This document shows, in pieces, positions 16,994 to 26,033 of a stretch of 64,000 nucleotides of DNA. Each line of letters starts with the position of its first letter. Positions within the stretch are counted from its first letter, which is position 1. The translations under genes and the position numbers were made by a program. This stretch comes from Oligella ureolytica DSM 18253 (GTDB taxonomy: Bacteria; Pseudomonadota; Gammaproteobacteria; Burkholderiales; Burkholderiaceae_B), in contig NZ_KB892282.1 of the NCBI RefSeq assembly GCF_000373745.1, forward strand, positions 1-64,000. The letters are read 5' to 3'. A model generated the notes under the pieces. It was not told the DNA's origin and ran no database searches. It worked only from the letters and a program-made list of their open reading frames with translations.

Positions 16994-17758
16994 TTACTTC
17001 CAAGCTAAGATTCGTCGCTCAATACGACGTAAAACCGCATCAAAAACCAATACTGTTAAACTAATCAGCACCATGCCTAATACCACGGTGTCTGTCTGGA
17101 AAAACTCCTTACCATTCATAATCATAAAGCCAAGCCCTTCTTTGGCTGCAATTAATTCGGCAGAAATAACGCAAGTCCACGCTAGACCTAAAATAATTTT
17201 AAAGCCAATAATAATTTGTGACAGACTTGCCGGTAAAATTACGTGCCACATAACCTGAATACGTGACGCACCCATATTGCGGGCAGCTAAAATCAATACA
17301 TTATCAACGTTACGCGTTGCGTCAATGACATACAGTAAGGCCGGTGCGATCGTACCCATAAAAACAATACTGTATTTTTGAGTTTCAGTAATACCGAACC
17401 ATAATAAAGATAATGGAATCCAACTCATTGACGGCAAGGGACGCAACAAGGAGATAATCGGATCAAAAACAGCACATGCACGGCGGGAAGTACCTAAAAC
17501 CAGTCCTAATGGAATCGACACTAAGACCGACATTAAAAAGCCAACCATGACACGACGAGTAGAGGCAAGTACGTTAGCAACTAAGGCCCCGTTTTCAAAG
17601 GTACGTACAGCGCGTTCAAACACAGCGCTTGGGGAAGGCAGGAAAATAGGATCGATTAAGCCGAAACGGGTCGCTAACTCCCAAATCCCAACAAACACCA
17701 CGATAGAAATGGCGCTAATTGTAAATAATGAATACTTTTCTGAACGCGAGTTGTTCAT
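16994..17758 (-). CDS. NitT/TauT-type ABC transporter permease
   Basis: This 254-residue inner-membrane permease of the BPD family has about six helices. The EAA loop is visible as ARNMGASRIQVMWHVILPAS, and the AWTCVISAELIAAKEGLG stretch is typical of SsuC/TauC. An AGAGGA ribosome site precedes the ATG. It works with the adjacent ATPase and binding protein. Confidence 0.87.
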   Translation of the reverse strand: MNNSRSEKYSLFTISAISIVVFVGIWELATRFGLIDPIFLPSPSAVFERAVRTFENGALVANVLASTRRVMVGFLMSVLVSIPLGLVLGTSRRACAVFDPIISLLRPLPSMSWIPLSLLWFGITETQKYSIVFMGTIAPALLYVIDATRNVDNVLILAARNMGASRIQVMWHVILPASLSQIIIGFKIILGLAWTCVISAELIAAKEGLGFMIMNGKEFFQTDTVVLGMVLISLTVLVFDAVLRRIERRILAWK

Positions 17759-17847
17759 ATATGTCCTCTTTTAAAAATATAAGAGCCGAACAGTAATCAG
17801 TTAGTGATACTATTCGGCTTTTAACAAACTATTTTAAAAAACGGATA

Positions 17848-18852
17848 TTAACGAATAAAGTCGCTATTAATCCAATCCTTGACTTGTGGTGACTTATCAA
17901 TTTGACCATACTCGACCAACATGTCGGCCAATTTCTGTAAGCCCTCAACAAATAAAGTGTCAGCACCAATCATCTCTTGTTGCTGCTCAAAACTATACCA
18001 GTCTGCATCTTTAATTGTTTGCAACTGATCTTCTTCCGACATTTGAGTAAGACCACTCAATACAGACACAGCAGCATCAGGATCTTTGCCTAACGACTCA
18101 GTCGCCGCAAAATATACTTTCGCGAAGTCCTTGACAATCTCCGGGTTGCGATCGGCGAAACGCTTACTCACCACTAATACGTCAGGACCGGGAGTCACGC
18201 CATAATCCTTAAACAAGCTAAAGTCAGTATCGTCGGCAATTAACTTCACACCGGGAAGATTAGAGACTGTATTAAAGTACGGTGTCCAGGTAGCCGCTGC
18301 ATCGATCTGCTTAGACTGAATCGCCGCAGGAATTTCAGGCGCCGGGATATTAATTACATTAATATCGCGCTCGGTGAAACCGTGCTGATCCATGAGGTCT
18401 AATACCAAGGTGTGCGCACTGGACGCAAAGGTCGTACCGATGGTTTTGCCCTTGAGGTCCTCAAAAGACTCTATACCCTCGACCGCAAAAAGCCCTTCAA
18501 CACGACCGAAGTTATCAGGTACACCAATCACATAAAAGCGATTTACGCCTTGAGCCATTAACGCAATGGCAGATACGACTCCGGTACCCGCAACATCAAT
18601 ATCACCACTCATCAGCGCGCTCATGCGGCCTGATGACGTACCAAAGAACTCCCAACCAACGTTAAGATCTGCTTTGCTAAAGTCACCATTTTCTTTAGCG
18701 TAATAAACAGGATAGTGGCCTAACCAAGCAGAACCTCCATAATTAATTTCACGGCCTTGAGCAAAAACAGCTAAGGGGCTCGTCGCTAAACCGATTGCTG
18801 CACCGGTTAAAGCTGAGGTTTTAATAAACTTACGTCTATTCCAAGAATTCAT
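17848..18852 (-). CDS. ABC transporter substrate-binding protein, TauA/SsuA-like
   Basis: This is a 334-residue exported binding protein. The start MNSWNRRKFIKTSALTG is chosen because it gives a Tat-type signal (NRRKFIK) and has an AAGAGGAG ribosome site; an upstream in-frame start adds 24 unlikely residues. The SRPBP fold shows in GGSAWLGHYPVYYAKE and LKGKTIGTTFASSAH. Ligands of this family include taurine, sulfonates, nitrate and thiamine precursors. The linked flavin oxidase suggests an amine-bearing substrate. It heads the operon. Confidence 0.82.
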   Translation of the reverse strand: MNSWNRRKFIKTSALTGAAIGLATSPLAVFAQGREINYGGSAWLGHYPVYYAKENGDFSKADLNVGWEFFGTSSGRMSALMSGDIDVAGTGVVSAIALMAQGVNRFYVIGVPDNFGRVEGLFAVEGIESFEDLKGKTIGTTFASSAHTLVLDLMDQHGFTERDINVINIPAPEIPAAIQSKQIDAAATWTPYFNTVSNLPGVKLIADDTDFSLFKDYGVTPGPDVLVVSKRFADRNPEIVKDFAKVYFAATESLGKDPDAAVSVLSGLTQMSEEDQLQTIKDADWYSFEQQQEMIGADTLFVEGLQKLADMLVEYGQIDKSPQVKDWINSDFIR

Positions 18853-19082
18853 GTAACAATCTCCTCTTTTGTAATCGGATAGTGCTTTTCCTATTGCATT
18901 GTCATGCATAAGTCTGTAAAACAATACGCTTTGCGTACTGTCTTGATGTTCATGTTGCTTACATCATTTACAAACAGTTATCTGGTAATGCACAAGATTA
19001 AACAGTTAAGTCATGGCTTGAGACAGTATAATTTACCACTAAGTCGAAACTATTACCAAACTTTTTTCTCGACTTCCAATTC

Positions 19083-19099
19083 AGAATATTCTAAATTAG
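19083..19099. promoter_or_regulatory. possible ArsR operator upstream of the intact regulator
   Basis: AGAATATTCT is a perfect ten-base palindrome followed by AAATTAG, 15 bases before the regulator start. The broken paralogue has the matching AGAATGTGCTAAATTAG at 12278-12294. Conservation at both loci, when most other upstream sequence has diverged, suggests an autoregulatory site. Confidence 0.4.
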
Positions 19100-19113
19100 C
19101 AACCAAATACATT

Positions 19114-19428
19114 ATGAACAAACAAGTTATATCGTTAGATGCGTCGATAGAGGCGTTAGCTAAAGAAGCTGCAGACTTTATCAAGACGCTAGGCAATCAG
19201 CATCGCCTTTTAGTGTTGTGCCTGCTAGTTGAAAAGGGAGAGCTCAATGTCGGCCAAATCCACCAGCACTCCAGCCTCAGTCAATCTGCGCTCTCTCAGC
19301 ATATTGCCATCATGCGTGATGAGGGCCTAATTTCCTATAGACGAGAGGCTCAAACCCTTTATTATCGCATTACGGATGATAGAGTGTTCAAAATCGTTTC
19401 CGTACTAAAGGATATTTTCTGTCCTTAA
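19114..19428 (+). CDS. ArsR-family regulator, BigR/SqrR/YgaV-like persulfide sensor
   Basis: This 104-residue winged-helix repressor has the recognition region VGQIHQHSSLSQSALSQHIA and the wing SYRREAQTLYYRI. Two cysteines, Cys36 (LVLCLLVEK) and Cys103 (IFCP), fall where BigR and SqrR have their sulfide/persulfide-sensing pair. The start at 19114 is preferred because homology with the broken copy begins there, although the frame is open further upstream. It stands alone between the ABC operon (divergent) and an antiporter gene, and may regulate the rhodanese locus in trans. Confidence 0.82.
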   Translation: MNKQVISLDASIEALAKEAADFIKTLGNQHRLLVLCLLVEKGELNVGQIHQHSSLSQSALSQHIAIMRDEGLISYRREAQTLYYRITDDRVFKIVSVLKDIFCP

Positions 19429-19555
19429 TAGGTCGTTCTATTGATTAGCACACAGTTTTTTCTGTTATCTATCAAGTATTTAAAACATTAACTGCGTTGC
19501 TTACGGTATCATTCATGCTTCACAATCAAACATACCTATCTTTGCGGAGTTTTGC

Positions 19556-20899
19556 ATGAATGCTGTAATCGTCGCCGTTCTCATCATGTTGATCTTGTCA
19601 CTAGCACGAGTTCACGTTGTCTTAAGTCTATTAATTGGTGCAATAGCAGGTGGCTTACTTGCCGGTATGGGCCTGGAAGCCACATTAGATGCCTTTCAAA
19701 AAGGCCTCGCCAATGGCGCTCAAATTGCCCTTTCTTATGTCATGCTGGGTGCTTTTGCCATGGCCATTGCCTACTCCGGCCTACCGCGCACTATTGCCAA
19801 TGTCATTATCAATCGTTTAGATGGTGCTAAAAGCAAAGGCAACCGCATCAAATGGGCTTTAATCGGTATGCTGATTGTGATGGGAATTATGAGCCAAAAC
19901 CTGGTTCCTATCCATATCGCTTTTATTCCGCTGATTATTCCTCCGCTAATCGTTGTTTTTAACCGCTTACATATCGATCGCCGAGCAATTGCCTGCGTGC
20001 TGACCTTCGGATTAGTCACAACGTATATGTTCCTGCCTTATGGCTTTGGTGACATCTTCTTGAATCAAATTCTTTTAGGCAATATCAACAAAGCCGGTCT
20101 AGATACCTCAGAGCTGAATATCATGACCGTGATGACTATCCCGAGCATCGGCATGATGATTGGATTATCTATTGCTTTATTTATCAGCTATCGCAAGCCC
20201 AGACATTACGAAAACAGAGCAATCAGCAGCGCAGGAGAAGCTGATAATGCAAGCTTAAACAGCCAGGATAACGGTACAAAGCAAAAATACAATAACGTGG
20301 TTGCTTTAATCGCTATCGTGGCCTCATTCGCTATTCAACTCAGCACGGGCTCTTTATTATTAGGAGCCATGATTGGATTTGCTCTCTTTATGGCGTTTGG
20401 CGTGATTCATTGGCGTAAAGCAGATGCTGTTTTTAATGATGGCTTACGCATGATGGCCATGATTGGTTTCATTATGATTACCGCTCAAGGTTTTGCTGAA
20501 GTGATTCAATCCACCGGCCATATTGATAGCTTAGTTCACGCATCTGCAGAGGTGTTTGCAGGCAATAAAGGTTTAGCTGCTATGGCTATGCTATTTGTGG
20601 GCTTAGTTGTCACTATGGGTATTGGCAGCTCTTTTTCCACCTTACCCATCATTACATCCATTTATGTTCCTATCTGCATGGCAATGGGCTTCTCAGCTGC
20701 CGCAACAGTCGCACTTATTGGCGCTGCAGGCGCATTGGGAGATGCCGGTTCGCCTGCTTCCGACTCCACCCTCGGCCCGACCATGGGTTTAAACGTAGAC
20801 GGTCAGCACAACCATATTTATGACTCCGTCATCCCGACTTTTATTCATTTTAATATCCCATTATTAATCTTTGGTTGGATTGCAGCCATGGTACTATAA
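19556..20899 (+). CDS. Na+/H+ antiporter family protein (NhaC/YuiF-like)
   Basis: This 447-residue, highly hydrophobic inner-membrane protein has about 11-12 predicted helices. Segments such as GLPRTIANVIINRLDG, GIGSSFSTLPIITSIYVP and GAAGALGDAGSPASDSTLGP match the family annotated as Na+/H+ antiporters or histidine permeases (YuiF). The start has a weak GGAG site. It stands alone between the ArsR regulator and a YdhR-like gene. The transported species is not certain. Confidence 0.75.
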   Translation: MNAVIVAVLIMLILSLARVHVVLSLLIGAIAGGLLAGMGLEATLDAFQKGLANGAQIALSYVMLGAFAMAIAYSGLPRTIANVIINRLDGAKSKGNRIKWALIGMLIVMGIMSQNLVPIHIAFIPLIIPPLIVVFNRLHIDRRAIACVLTFGLVTTYMFLPYGFGDIFLNQILLGNINKAGLDTSELNIMTVMTIPSIGMMIGLSIALFISYRKPRHYENRAISSAGEADNASLNSQDNGTKQKYNNVVALIAIVASFAIQLSTGSLLLGAMIGFALFMAFGVIHWRKADAVFNDGLRMMAMIGFIMITAQGFAEVIQSTGHIDSLVHASAEVFAGNKGLAAMAMLFVGLVVTMGIGSSFSTLPIITSIYVPICMAMGFSAAATVALIGAAGALGDAGSPASDSTLGPTMGLNVDGQHNHIYDSVIPTFIHFNIPLLIFGWIAAMVL

Positions 20900-20952
20900 G
20901 CCTTAGAGGTTCGAGTTAATCAATATCTACTTAGCGTCTTTTGGAGAATATG

Positions 20953-21255
20953 ATGAGTTTTATTTTACAAGTGGACTTCCCATTTGATGGTCCTTGGGAA
21001 TCTGCAATGACTGTTGCTATGCGGGAGTTGGCTGAATCCATCAACCATGAGCCCGGTTTTATTTGGAAGCTCTGGACTGAGAATAAGCAGCAACAGCAAG
21101 CCGGTGGGATCTATCTTTTTGATAGCAAACACAATGCGCAGCAATACTTAGAAAAACACAGCAAACGCCTACAACAGGGTGGCGTTCAGGAAATACGTAG
21201 TCGGATATTTGCTGTTAATGAAGAGCTCTCAACGCTCAACAAAGCGCCACTTTGA
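20953..21255 (+). CDS. YdhR-like putative monooxygenase (ABM-type ferredoxin-like fold)
   Basis: This is a 100-residue small protein with the pattern MSFILQVDFPFDGPW, EPGFIWKLWTEN and GGIYLFDSKHNAQQYLEKH, as in E. coli YdhR and related dimeric alpha/beta-barrel proteins. The ATG at 20953 is chosen because GGAG lies six bases ahead; the ATG at 20950 leaves only three. Function in this family is not established. A terminator shared with metF follows. Confidence 0.75.
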   Translation: MSFILQVDFPFDGPWESAMTVAMRELAESINHEPGFIWKLWTENKQQQQAGGIYLFDSKHNAQQYLEKHSKRLQQGGVQEIRSRIFAVNEELSTLNKAPL

Positions 21256-21264
21256 TATAAAAAT

Positions 21265-21288
21265 TGAGCCCTTAAAAATAAGGGCTCA
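21265..21288. terminator. bidirectional terminator between ydhR-like gene and metF
   Basis: A stem with arms TGAGCCCTTA/TAAGGGCTCA lies between the two convergent genes. Confidence 0.75.
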
Positions 21289-21296
21289 TTCTACGA

Positions 21297-22151
21297 CTAC
21301 TTAGCTTCTAGTTCTCGCCAGATTTTTAATACCGGTTCTGCTTGGTTTAAGCTATAGAAGTGAATACCCGCTGCACCCCCACTACGCAGATTATCACACA
21401 TTTTGGTCACCACCTCGTGACCAAAGGCTCGGATAGATTCAATATCATCACCATAACTCTCTAAACGCTTAGCAATCCAACGAGGAATTTCCGCGCCGCA
21501 CATCTTTGAGAAGCGAGCTAATTGGGTATAGTTAGTAATCGGCATAATACCCGCAATAATAGGGATATCAACCCCTTTGGCTTGCACCCGATTAACAAAA
21601 TCCCAATAGGCATCGATATTGTAGAAATACTGCGTAATCGCAGCATCTGCGCCTGCTCTGACTTTTTCTACAAAATGATCGATATCATCATTAAAACTAC
21701 CGGCCTGAGGATGCATCTCCGGATAAGCTGCAACACTTATATCAAACCAATCACCGCTATGCTCTTTAATCAAACGCACTAAATCAACCGCATAACGTAA
21801 AGGCGAGTGCGATAAGCCCATCCCTGAAGGTAAATCACCACGCAAAGCGACCACTCTGCGCACACCCTTGTCCTTATAAAAGTCCAGCAGCTCGATAATT
21901 TCTTCCGGCTGACTACCAATGCAGGCGATATGAGGAACCGCTTCGTGGCCTAACTCCTTAACCATAAGAAGGGTCTCAGTCGTACCGCTACGAGTCGATC
22001 CCCCTGCACCATAGGTCACACTAATATAAGCAGGATCAATTTCAAGTAACTGCTTTGTGGTACCGACAAGTCGTTCACGCCCTGCTTGTTCGCGTGGAGG
22101 AAAATACTCTAAGCTGAAAAAACGAGAATCTGATTTTTCTGGCATACTCAT
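21297..22151 (-). CDS. metF: 5,10-methylenetetrahydrofolate reductase
   Basis: This 284-residue FAD enzyme makes 5-methyl-THF for methionine synthesis. It shows the N-terminal SLEYFPPRE signature, the DPAYISVTYGAGGSTR block, VALRGDLP and the TQYFYNIDAYW stretch. Length is normal for the bacterial enzyme. It is the last gene of the run ahcY, two membrane proteins and metF (8-base gap), which places it under the SAH riboswitch if read-through occurs. Confidence 0.95.
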   Translation of the reverse strand: MSMPEKSDSRFFSLEYFPPREQAGRERLVGTTKQLLEIDPAYISVTYGAGGSTRSGTTETLLMVKELGHEAVPHIACIGSQPEEIIELLDFYKDKGVRRVVALRGDLPSGMGLSHSPLRYAVDLVRLIKEHSGDWFDISVAAYPEMHPQAGSFNDDIDHFVEKVRAGADAAITQYFYNIDAYWDFVNRVQAKGVDIPIIAGIMPITNYTQLARFSKMCGAEIPRWIAKRLESYGDDIESIRAFGHEVVTKMCDNLRSGGAAGIHFYSLNQAEPVLKIWRELEAK

Positions 22152-22159
22152 ATGATTAT

Positions 22160-22498
22160 TTATCTCAAGAAAATATAGCTTAAGACAGAAGAGATAATGG
22201 AATATAGAATTGGCGCCACGAAGAAGGCTAACGCCCCTCTGACCTCAAACCCTTTTAATATCTTACTGACAAACCAAAATAAAAAGGCATTGATTACCAG
22301 CAAGAAAAGACCTAAAGTCAATACAGTAATAGGGATTGTCAAAATCACTAAGACCGGTTTAACTAAGGTATTGACAAGCGCAAGTACGGCAGCAGCTATA
22401 AAGGCTGAGAAGTAATTCTCAATATGAACGCCCTTAAGTAGATAAGCCACTATCATCAAGGCAAAGCCATTTAACAGCCAAACAATCAATAAATCCAT
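22160..22498 (-). CDS. phage-holin-family (PF04020-type) membrane protein, copy 2
   Basis: This 112-residue protein has four predicted membrane helices. It shares the pattern LVNTLVKPVLVILTIPITVLTLGLFLLVINAFLFWFV with the gene directly upstream. The family is widespread in bacteria and is not phage-specific. Function is unknown. It lies 14 bases after its paralogue and 8 bases before metF. Confidence 0.8.
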   Translation of the reverse strand: MDLLIVWLLNGFALMIVAYLLKGVHIENYFSAFIAAAVLALVNTLVKPVLVILTIPITVLTLGLFLLVINAFLFWFVSKILKGFEVRGALAFFVAPILYSIISSVLSYIFLR

Positions 22499-22512
22499 GG
22501 GGTACTCGCGCC

Positions 22513-22854
22513 TTATATTTTAATCAAGATACTTGTCATGACGTAGGTAATAACTGAATAGATAACCGCCCCTAACAAGGCCCAGCCAAAACCGTCGACT
22601 TGAAAGTCTCTCAAAATACTGCCCACAAACCAGAACAACAAGGCATTAATCACTAATAGGAATAAGCCCAAGGTCAAAATAGTCACCGGGATAGTCAGCA
22701 AGACTAATACAGGCCTGACAATCGTATTAACCAAGCCAAGCACTAAGGCTGCAATCAATGCCGAGCCAAAACCCGCTACATACACGCCAGGCAGTATATA
22801 GCTTACAAAAATCAATGCAAGTGCATTAATAAACCAAGCAATAATAATTCCCAT
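22513..22854 (-). CDS. phage-holin-family (PF04020-type) membrane protein, copy 1
   Basis: This is a 113-residue, four-helix membrane protein and a tandem paralogue of the next gene (shared LVNTIVRPVLVLLTIPVTILTLGL). It follows ahcY by 66 bases on the same strand. Placement of such a protein between ahcY and metF recurs in Burkholderiales as far as I recall, but no role in the methyl cycle is known. Confidence 0.8.
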   Translation of the reverse strand: MGIIIAWFINALALIFVSYILPGVYVAGFGSALIAALVLGLVNTIVRPVLVLLTIPVTILTLGLFLLVINALLFWFVGSILRDFQVDGFGWALLGAVIYSVITYVMTSILIKI

Positions 22855-22920
22855 TGAGCTCTCCTACTGTTAATTAATTTCTAATAGTATGAATGGTTCG
22901 GGCAGATTATTCCTATACGA

Positions 22921-24351
22921 TTAGTAACGGTAGTGGTTTGGCTTATAAGGACCATCCACCTCGACACCGATATACTTCGCTTGCTCTTCGCTAAGAGTCG
23001 TCAGGTTCACACCCAGTTTTTGTAAATGGAGGCGAGCAACTTTTTCATCCAGATGCTTAGGTAACACATAAACTTGGCCACTTTCATACTTGTCACCATG
23101 GCAGAACAATTCAATTTGAGCGATGGTTTGGTTAGTAAATGAGGCTGACATAACAAATGACGGGTGACCGGTAGCACAACCTAAGTTAACCAATCGACCT
23201 TGTGCCAGCAAGATAATACGCTTACCGTCAGGGAATATGACGTGATCAACCTGTGGCTTAATCTCTTCCCACTCTAAGGACTCTAAACTGGCAACATCAA
23301 TTTCATTATCAAAGTGACCGATATTACATACGATCGCTTCGTTTTTCATCTGATCCATATGTTCACGTGTAATCACATGATAGTTACCGGTTGCGGTAAC
23401 AAAAATATCACCCTGAGATGCCGCTTCTTCCATGGTCACTACTTTGTAGCCTTCCATGGATGCTTGTAGCGCACAAATCGGGTCAATTTCAGTCACCCAA
23501 ACCTGAGCACGTAGCGCTTGGAGTGCTTGTGCACATCCCTTACCCACATCACCAAAACCGACAACAACGGCAATTTTTCCGGCGATCATCACGTCCGTCG
23601 CACGCTTAATACCATCAACTAAAGACTCACGGCAACCGTATAAATTATCAAATTTAGATTTAGTAACGGAATCATTAACGTTAATTGCCGGGAACTGAAG
23701 CTCGCCCTTTCTGGCCATTTGATACAAGCGATTAACACCGGTCGTCGTTTCTTCGGTGACCCCTTTGATTTGAGCCAAACGCTCTGAATACCACGTATTG
23801 TCCTCGGCCAATTTCTTCTTGATAGAAGCAAATAATGCTTTTTCTTCTTCGCTAGACGGATTGTCTAATACAGATGGGTCTTTTTCAGCTTTTGCGCCAA
23901 GGTGTAATAAAATCGTCGCATCACCACCGTCATCTAAGATCATATTGGCCTGCTGATCAGCACCACCCGGCCAGTTAAAAATCTCATGGCAGTATTCCCA
24001 GTACTCATCTAAGGTTTCACCCTTAACCGCAAAAACCGGAATGTTTTGTGCAGCAATAGCGGCGGCAGCATGGTCTTGTGTTGAGAAGATATTGCAAGAA
24101 GCCCAACGAACCTCAGCACCTAAGGCAACGAGTGTTTCAATTAATACACCTGTCTGAATGGTCATATGTAAGCTGCCGGCAATACGAGCACCTTTTAAAG
24201 GCTGGCTGGCGGCAAACTCCTCACGAGTCGCCATCAGACCCGGCATCTCGGTCTCTGCAATTGATAACTCACGACGGCCCCAATCAGCCAAGCTAATGTC
24301 TTTAATAACGTAATCCTGGGTTCTGATATCTGTATTAAGATTATCGGCCAT
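22921..24351 (-). CDS. ahcY: S-adenosylhomocysteine hydrolase
   Basis: This is a 476-residue NAD-dependent enzyme that splits SAH into adenosine and homocysteine, so removing the methylation inhibitor. Visible are the [15 protein letters not shown] block, the NAD-binding [13 protein letters not shown] and the C-terminal KPNHYRY. The start MADNLNTD is chosen by family length; a longer open frame upstream runs into the riboswitch and is not coding. The SAH riboswitch directly precedes it, and metK lies upstream on the same strand. Confidence 0.96.
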   Translation of the reverse strand: MADNLNTDIRTQDYVIKDISLADWGRRELSIAETEMPGLMATREEFAASQPLKGARIAGSLHMTIQTGVLIETLVALGAEVRWASCNIFSTQDHAAAAIAAQNIPVFAVKGETLDEYWEYCHEIFNWPGGADQQANMILDDGGDATILLHLGAKAEKDPSVLDNPSSEEEKALFASIKKKLAEDNTWYSERLAQIKGVTEETTTGVNRLYQMARKGELQFPAINVNDSVTKSKFDNLYGCRESLVDGIKRATDVMIAGKIAVVVGFGDVGKGCAQALQALRAQVWVTEIDPICALQASMEGYKVVTMEEAASQGDIFVTATGNYHVITREHMDQMKNEAIVCNIGHFDNEIDVASLESLEWEEIKPQVDHVIFPDGKRIILLAQGRLVNLGCATGHPSFVMSASFTNQTIAQIELFCHGDKYESGQVYVLPKHLDEKVARLHLQKLGVNLTTLSEEQAKYIGVEVDGPYKPNHYRY

Positions 24352-24406
24352 TTGAATACTCCTAAGTATGTTGAAAATAAATATAAACTTTGGAGTCAGT
24401 AGACAC

Positions 24407-24530
24407 AAAAAAGCCCACCAACTCTGCATGTAGAGAAATGGTGAGCGCCGTTTTGCATAGATTGCATAAATTATGAACACTAAACGAGCCTGGCAGATAT
24501 AGAAATCTGTCGCAACGCCCCTCGTCTGTG
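24407..24530 (-). promoter_or_regulatory. SAH riboswitch with intrinsic-terminator expression platform, ahcY leader
   Basis: On the minus strand the conserved core GACGAGGGGCGTTGCGAC is followed by a CAGAT/ATCTG hairpin, AGGCTCGT closing P1 (ACGAG/CTCGT), and AACGGCGCTCAC. These match the SAH riboswitch consensus. GGGCG of the core can pair with CGCTC, forming the pseudoknot. CGCTC overlaps the first arm of a terminator (GCTCACCA/TGGTGGGC plus T6, 24407-24446). SAH binding should therefore block termination and turn ahcY on. A TATACT -10-like element lies at 24544-24549. Confidence 0.9.
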
Positions 24531-24553
24531 TAAGGTGCTGATAAGTATAACAT

Positions 24554-24581
24554 AGATGACTTTTTATATAAAAAGTCATCT
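24554..24581. repeat. perfect 28-bp inverted repeat between metK and the SAH riboswitch
   Basis: Each half is AGATGACTTTTTAT or its exact complement, with no loop required. It lies 15 bases after the metK stop and just upstream of the probable ahcY promoter. It could be the metK terminator (T run inside the stem) or an operator for ahcY transcription. Confidence 0.6.
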
Positions 24582-24596
24582 ACGCATAGCGAATTA

Positions 24597-25760
24597 TTAA
24601 AGCGCTGCTTTTAATGCAGAGACTTTGTCCAGCGCTTCCCAAGTAAACTCCGGCTCATTACGACCGAAGTGACCATAGGCTGCTGTTTTGCTATAAATTG
24701 GTCTTAGCAGATCAAGCATCTCAACAATCCCGCGAGGCCTTAGGTCAAAATGCTGACGGACTAACTTAGCGATTTCGTCATCAGGCAAGACACCTGTACC
24801 CTTGGTGTATACCGTGATATTAATCGGCTCAGCAATACCGATAGCATAGCTAACCTGTACTTCACACTGACGAGCTAAACCGGCAGCTACAATGTTTTTA
24901 GCCACATAGCGCGCAGCATAAGCAGCAGAACGGTCAACTTTGGATGGGTCCTTGCCTGAGAAAGCACCACCACCGTGTGGGCAAGCACCGCCGTAGGTAT
25001 CTACGATAATTTTACGACCGGTTAGACCGGCATCACCCTGAGGCCCACCGATCACAAACTTACCGGTCGGGTTGACAATATATTTCGTATTTTCAGTGAT
25101 TAGTTCCGCAGGTATGCTCGGCAGAATAATCTCGCTCTTAACCAACTCCTTGAGCTCAGCTTGCTCAATATCCGGATGGTGTTGAGTAGATACTAAGACC
25201 GTATCAATCTCCGCAGGCTTGCCATCAATGTAACGGAAAGTAACCTGAGCTTTGGCATCAGGACGCAACCAAGGCAGGCGGCCATCTTTGCGCAGCTCAC
25301 TTTGACGCTGCATAATACGATGCGCATACCAAATAGGCGCAGGTAAGAAATCTGCTGTCTCGTCACACGCATAACCGAACATCAAGCCTTGGTCACCGGC
25401 ACCCTGATCCAAGATATCCTCAGCAGAGCGATCAACGCCCTGAGCAATATCCGGTGATTGTCTATCATAGGCTACAAGCACAGCACATGTTTTGTAGTCA
25501 ATACCAAACTCCGGATTATCGTAACCGATTCGCTTAAGTGTCTCGCGAGCAACCGCTTGATAATCCACATTGGCCGTTGTTGTAATCTCACCTGCCAATA
25601 CGATTAAACCGGTACTGCAAAGCGTCTCAGCAGCCACGCGAGCGTTAGGGTCCTGCTCTAAAATAGCATCAAGAACTGCATCAGAAATTTGGTCGGCAAC
25701 TTTGTCCGGATGACCTTCAGATACTGACTCTGAAGTAAATAAAAAATCATTATGCGCCAT
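24597..25760 (-). CDS. metK: S-adenosylmethionine synthetase
   Basis: This 387-residue cytosolic enzyme makes SAM from methionine and ATP. Signatures are [33 protein letters not shown] and [19 protein letters not shown]. Length and termini are normal. The start has a GAAAGGA ribosome site. A TATACAAT-like -10 lies about 70 bases upstream on the minus strand. No SAM riboswitch was seen in its leader. Confidence 0.97.
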   Translation of the reverse strand: MAHNDFLFTSESVSEGHPDKVADQISDAVLDAILEQDPNARVAAETLCSTGLIVLAGEITTTANVDYQAVARETLKRIGYDNPEFGIDYKTCAVLVAYDRQSPDIAQGVDRSAEDILDQGAGDQGLMFGYACDETADFLPAPIWYAHRIMQRQSELRKDGRLPWLRPDAKAQVTFRYIDGKPAEIDTVLVSTQHHPDIEQAELKELVKSEIILPSIPAELITENTKYIVNPTGKFVIGGPQGDAGLTGRKIIVDTYGGACPHGGGAFSGKDPSKVDRSAAYAARYVAKNIVAAGLARQCEVQVSYAIGIAEPINITVYTKGTGVLPDDEIAKLVRQHFDLRPRGIVEMLDLLRPIYSKTAAYGHFGRNEPEFTWEALDKVSALKAAL

Positions 25761-25941
25761 TTTAAGTAGCGTCCTTTCTATTTTAAAAAATCAAACCATT
25801 AGAAAATTATCTCAGTATTGTATACCAATTGCTACGTTCTAATCACTAAGACTTAAAATCGTGCCCTTTTCCTACCATTCCATTTAATACAGAACAAGTG
25901 AGTATATAAAGTCTGCCAGACGTTGATGCACAAACAACAAC

Positions 25942-25955
25942 TTGATCCAAGTCAA
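25942..25955 (+). promoter_or_regulatory. FNR/NNR-type box upstream of nirK
   Basis: TTGATCCAAGTCAA matches the FNR/DNR/NNR half-site pattern TTGAT-N4-GTCAA exactly. A -10-like TTTAAT (25980-25985) lies at a distance that puts the box near -42, the class II activator position. The 439-base metK-nirK intergenic region otherwise holds the metK leader, the NsrR-like site and a long nirK leader. Confidence 0.65.
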
Positions 25956-26010
25956 GGTTTTTCCTTAGTTGCGCTTGATTTTAATAGGGTTATCCCGTAT
26001 CACTTAAATA

Positions 26011-26033
26011 AAGATACATATTAAATACATCTT
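26011..26033. promoter_or_regulatory. NsrR-like operator in the nirK promoter region
   Basis: A 23-base near-palindrome begins AAGATACAT and ends ATACATCTT. It matches 19 of 23 positions of the E. coli-type NsrR consensus by my alignment. It lies about 20 bases downstream of the predicted start, fitting repression relieved by nitric oxide, as known for Neisseria aniA. The regulator gene is not in the window. Confidence 0.6.

Noticed and set aside
18904-19113. N-terminal extension of the intact ArsR gene
   Set aside because: The extra 70 codons are not in the paralogue and cover the promoter and possible operator.
22160-22854. Phage origin for the two holin-family genes
   Set aside because: The PF04020-type family is a common chromosomal four-helix protein family and no phage genes are nearby.
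24352-24579. N-terminal extension of ahcY by 76 codons
   Set aside because: This stretch encodes the SAH riboswitch and its terminator on the same strand. AhcY proteins start at MADNLN-like positions.
25761-25860. SAM riboswitch in the metK leader
   Set aside because: No SAM-I, SAM-II or SAM-IV core was recognisable and the leader seems only about 70 bases long.
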